DNA from: a virus
Length of the DNA stretch: 34,940 nt
Virus record (IMG/VR): IMGVR_UViG_3300020172_003232
Span: 1-34,940 of that record
Reading direction: 5' to 3' (one strand)
Position numbers and translations under genes: made by a program. Shown here one piece after another: positions 32,489-34,940 of the stretch (positions are counted from its first letter, which is position 1; each line of letters starts with the position of its first letter). Under the pieces are notes generated by a model that worked only from the letters and a program-made list of their open reading frames with translations, ran no database searches and was not told the origin of the DNA.

Positions 32489-34940
32489 CTATTTCTGATT
32501 CGCTGCGACCAGCAGGCGCGATGGAAAATCCGTAGATTCGATTATGACCGAAGTGTCGTCCAGATGGTCAACAGTTCTGCTTGGTAGGTCCCAAACATTT
32601 ATCGAAATTGAGCATTGATCCGTCGTGGCGAGAATTGCTCGCACCGAATCGGTTGCAACAAGCTCGACCTCCAGCAGCGACGAAACCAAAGCCGAGCCAC
32701 TGATTGCAGCCGATAGTGGGCCAAGCGGGATGACAACATTCCCGCTATTGATTGGCAGGCCCGAAAAGTTTCCGGTAAGGCTTGCAAGTTGATTCTGGGA
32801 CTGACCAGCGATTCCCTGCTGGCCCGCAGACGAAGCCAATGCGCCGTCAAGTTGCCCAGACAGTGTTCCAGCGATTGTCGGAGCCACAAAAGTGCCCGAT
32901 GCGGAAGCTGATCCGTTTTCAAGCTGGCTGGCGAGAGAACCTTCAACCGCTACGCCACCACCGGAGGAAACCGAAACGCCGCCGAGGGAGCCGGAAAGAT
33001 TCCCAACGAAAATCTGATCACCGGACGCCGAAATTGACGGATTGTCAATTGCCGCCGATGCGATCCCGGACAATCGCTCGATTCCAACGATTGTCGTCGT
33101 GCAGCCGACCGTTGAAGTGAACTGACCTGGAATGTCCAGGGAGCCAGATGCGACGCACTGGATATCACCCAGCAATTCCGAGATTGAACCCTGGAAATAT
33201 TCAAATCCCGAAGAAGTAATCGTCGAGTCGCCGAGGGAGACCGCAACGGATCCAGAGATCGTTTGAGATCCAGAAGAAGTAATCGTTGAATCGCCGAGGG
33301 AGACCGCAACAGATCCAGAGATCGTTTGAGATCCAGAAGAAGTAATCGTCGAGTCGGCGAGGGAGACCGCAACGGATCCAGAGATCGTTTGGGATCCAGA
33401 AGAAGTAATCGTCGAGTCGCCGAGGGAGACCGCAATGGATCCAGAGATCGCTTGAGATCCAGAAGAAGTAACCGTCGAGTCGTCGAGGGAAACCGCAACG
33501 GATCCCGAGATCGTTTGAGATCCAGAAACTGTTGGACCGTTGTAATAAGAATAAATAATCGAAAGATCGGATGAAGAAAGAGCTGTTGCAAAAGTTGCAA
33601 CGGGCATTGGAGATTCGGCATCGAGATCAGTACCGGCAGCAAGGTTGGCACTGTTGCCAAATCGCAACGATGTCCCGGTCTCGTCGTTCCCGGTTCTAAG
33701 TGAAGTTGCCCCAAGGTTGACTCCCGAAGGAGTTACCGAAAATGCCCTTACCGTCGTTGGCGTGACGATTGCACCGACAAGGTTCAATGCGCCAGGAGTT
33801 ACCGACACCGAAGAAGTGGTTACCGATGACGTTCCATCGCTGACGACCACGCGAGCCGATGTTGTTCCGGCAAGCTCGACCTGTACGCCCTTTGTGGAAG
33901 AAGCGTCCCTGGTGGTAACCACCACATTGCCAGCGACCTGCGTCGCCCAGGGTCTGATAAGCGATGCAATGGTGCATGAATCCGATGCGCCAAGAGCCGG
34001 AGTGGTGGTCGAACTCGCGTAATCGTCGGTTCCGACAAGGATTGTCGGACTCCGAACGACAGCGGTCTTGATGCCAGACGTTGATCTTCCAATTGAATAC
34101 GTGGAACCAGAAATAGGGTCGACGTAGCCGGTTTGACCGCAATGAGACGCATCGAAAGTGATCGAAGGGGAACCATCAATCACTGATGCCATCTGAGCTG
34201 CTACGACATTGGTTCCCGCCTGCGACAAGTTGCCGCCGTTGTAATAAGATCCAATGCCGAATCCAGTTGTTATCGCCCAAACTGAGCGAGTATTGCCGGC
34301 GCTGGTTGTCCCAAGCTGAGTCCAGCCAGAATTCGATGCGACATCGGCAGCGGCGGTGGCGTAGGTCGTGGCCTTGGTAAAGAACTTCGCCTGACCCAAA
34401 GCCTTATCCCAGGTGGCTCGAACCGCCCACAAGGAGCCGTCGGCGAACCCCGTGGCGACACTGCTCGTTGGCGAAGCAAAGCCGACCCCGTCAGACCAAG
34501 TAAGGCGCAGTTGTCCGCCAGTGAGAACCTGCAAAGTCGAATGACCGTTTACGGCGGCGGACAGCCCCTTCGACAGGAGAATCATGTTGCCGCTCGGAGT
34601 CCAGTCGACAAGAGCGATTGCAATTCGATAATCAAATTGAATTGCAGAATCGAGCGCCGTTGTAGCTGAACCGGCGATATAGGAACTGGTGCCAGTGAAT
34701 CTTACTGAAGGCGAAATTGCATCCAGAAGGGTTGGCGAATTCGCACTCAGCCCAAATGAAAGCTGAGAAGCTACGGCGCTGGAGCTGTCGAATAGGCCCG
34801 TCTGGCTCGCCCCGGAGGCGACATCGAACCAAGAGGTTGGGGAATAGGCCGTCGGTGGGACAACCCCAACAGGACCAAGAGCTTTCGACAGGCTTCCAGA
34901 GATCGTCGGGGCGACGTGGGTGCCAGAGATCGTCTGGGAG
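32489..34940 (-). CDS. Large surface/tail protein with LamG-like domains and tandem repeats, 5'-truncated
   Basis: The frame is open past the right window edge: I read 118 further in-frame codons between the ATG at 34585 and the edge with no stop, so the true start lies outside. The visible 816 or so residues begin with SQTISGTHVAPTISGSLS, a partial version of the later repeat, then two concanavalin/LamG-like beta domains (FTGTSSYIAG... and VRSPTILVGTDDYAS...), five 21-residue repeats (SQTISGSVAVSLGDSTITS-type) and a run of decaying repeats to the C-terminus. LamG domains bind sugars or proteins, so receptor binding is likely. It lies convergent to the replication operon, apart from the main tail cluster. 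Confidence 0.75.
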   Translation of the reverse strand, partial: SQTISGTHVAPTISGSLSKALGPVGVVPPTAYSPTSWFDVASGASQTGLFDSSSAVASQLSFGLSANSPTLLDAISPSVRFTGTSSYIAGSATTALDSAIQFDYRIAIALVDWTPSGNMILLSKGLSAAVNGHSTLQVLTGGQLRLTWSDGVGFASPTSSVATGFADGSLWAVRATWDKALGQAKFFTKATTYATAAADVASNSGWTQLGTTSAGNTRSVWAITTGFGIGSYYNGGNLSQAGTNVVAAQMASVIDGSPSITFDASHCGQTGYVDPISGSTYSIGRSTSGIKTAVVRSPTILVGTDDYASSTTTPALGASDSCTIASLIRPWATQVAGNVVVTTRDASSTKGVQVELAGTTSARVVVSDGTSSVTTSSVSVTPGALNLVGAIVTPTTVRAFSVTPSGVNLGATSLRTGNDETGTSLRFGNSANLAAGTDLDAESPMPVATFATALSSSDLSIIYSYYNGPTVSGSQTISGSVAVSLDDSTVTSSGSQAISGSIAVSLGDSTITSSGSQTISGSVAVSLADSTITSSGSQTISGSVAVSLGDSTITSSGSQTISGSVAVSLGDSTITSSGFEYFQGSISELLGDIQCVASGSLDIPGQFTSTVGCTTTIVGIERLSGIASAAIDNPSISASGDQIFVGNLSGSLGGVSVSSGGGVAVEGSLASQLENGSASASGTFVAPTIAGTLSGQLDGALASSAGQQGIAGQSQNQLASLTGNFSGLPINSGNVVIPLGPLSAAISGSALVSSLLEVELVATDSVRAILATTDQCSISINVWDLPSRTVDHLDDTSVIIESTDFPSRLLVAANQK
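33211..33525 (-). repeat. 63-bp tandem repeat, five copies
   Basis: Five units start at 33211, 33274, 33337, 33400 and 33463, each exactly 63 bases and nearly identical, encoding a 21-residue unit. Degenerate versions of the unit continue beyond 33211 towards the gene's 3' end, which suggests successive expansions of one ancestral unit. Confidence 0.92.

Overview
This window is a stretch of a tailed-phage genome (siphovirus type: HK97-fold head, long tail with a tape measure of about 1970 residues). It is free-living or from a larger contig, and genes are cut at both edges. A short WhiB-like protein (2274-2483) and frequent GTG/TTG starts point to an actinobacterial host. No integrase, attachment site, tRNA, CRISPR array, DNA polymerase or endolysin is visible. 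No stretch longer than 300 bases lacks a gene.

Layout. (1) 1-4777, plus strand: a GC-rich 5'-truncated pentapeptide-repeat gene, then a tightly packed early/accessory run of RusA-like resolvase, beta-class DNA methyltransferase, two small unknowns, WhiB-like regulator, Cas4/RecB-type PD-(D/E)XK nuclease with a Fe-S cysteine set, a four-cysteine mini-protein, a second methyltransferase and a 54-residue membrane peptide. (2) 4781-5125, minus: a membrane plus coiled-coil protein (holin-like at best). (3) 5225-6131, plus: a zinc ribbon and an HNH-like protein whose first catalytic His appears to be replaced. (4) 29144-6079, minus: the virion module, read right to left: putative small terminase, large terminase, portal, Com-like zinc protein, protease-scaffold fusion, lambda-D-like decoration protein, lambda-E-like capsid, three connector/completion proteins, tail tube protein, terminator, tail chaperones with a -1 frameshift, tape measure, Ig/FN3-rich tail protein, tail hub, tail fibre and a small coiled-coil protein. 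(5) 29299-32185, plus: a replication mini-operon of a stand-alone archaeo-eukaryotic primase (AEP), a zinc-finger/P-loop helicase-like protein and a small protein. (6) 34940-32186, minus: a large surface protein with LamG-like domains and 63-bp tandem repeats, then a small Ig-like protein.

How it fits together. The virion genes overlap by ATGA/GTGA junctions and form one late transcription unit. A strong hairpin terminator separates the tail tube gene from the chaperones, and an inverted-repeat cluster separates the capsid gene from the connector, so expression is probably graded. The AEP primase and helicase-like protein would start replication, RusA and the PD-(D/E)XK nuclease would process DNA ends or branches, and the two methyltransferases probably protect phage DNA from restriction.

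Most notable points: the same roughly 100-residue beta domain is inserted in both the capsid decoration protein and the tail tube protein; the tail chaperone frameshift uses a textbook G-GGA-AAA slip site; the surface protein carries in-frame 63-bp repeats; and a Com-like zinc protein occurs in a genome with two DNA methyltransferases. All functional calls are from reading motifs by eye; no database search was run.
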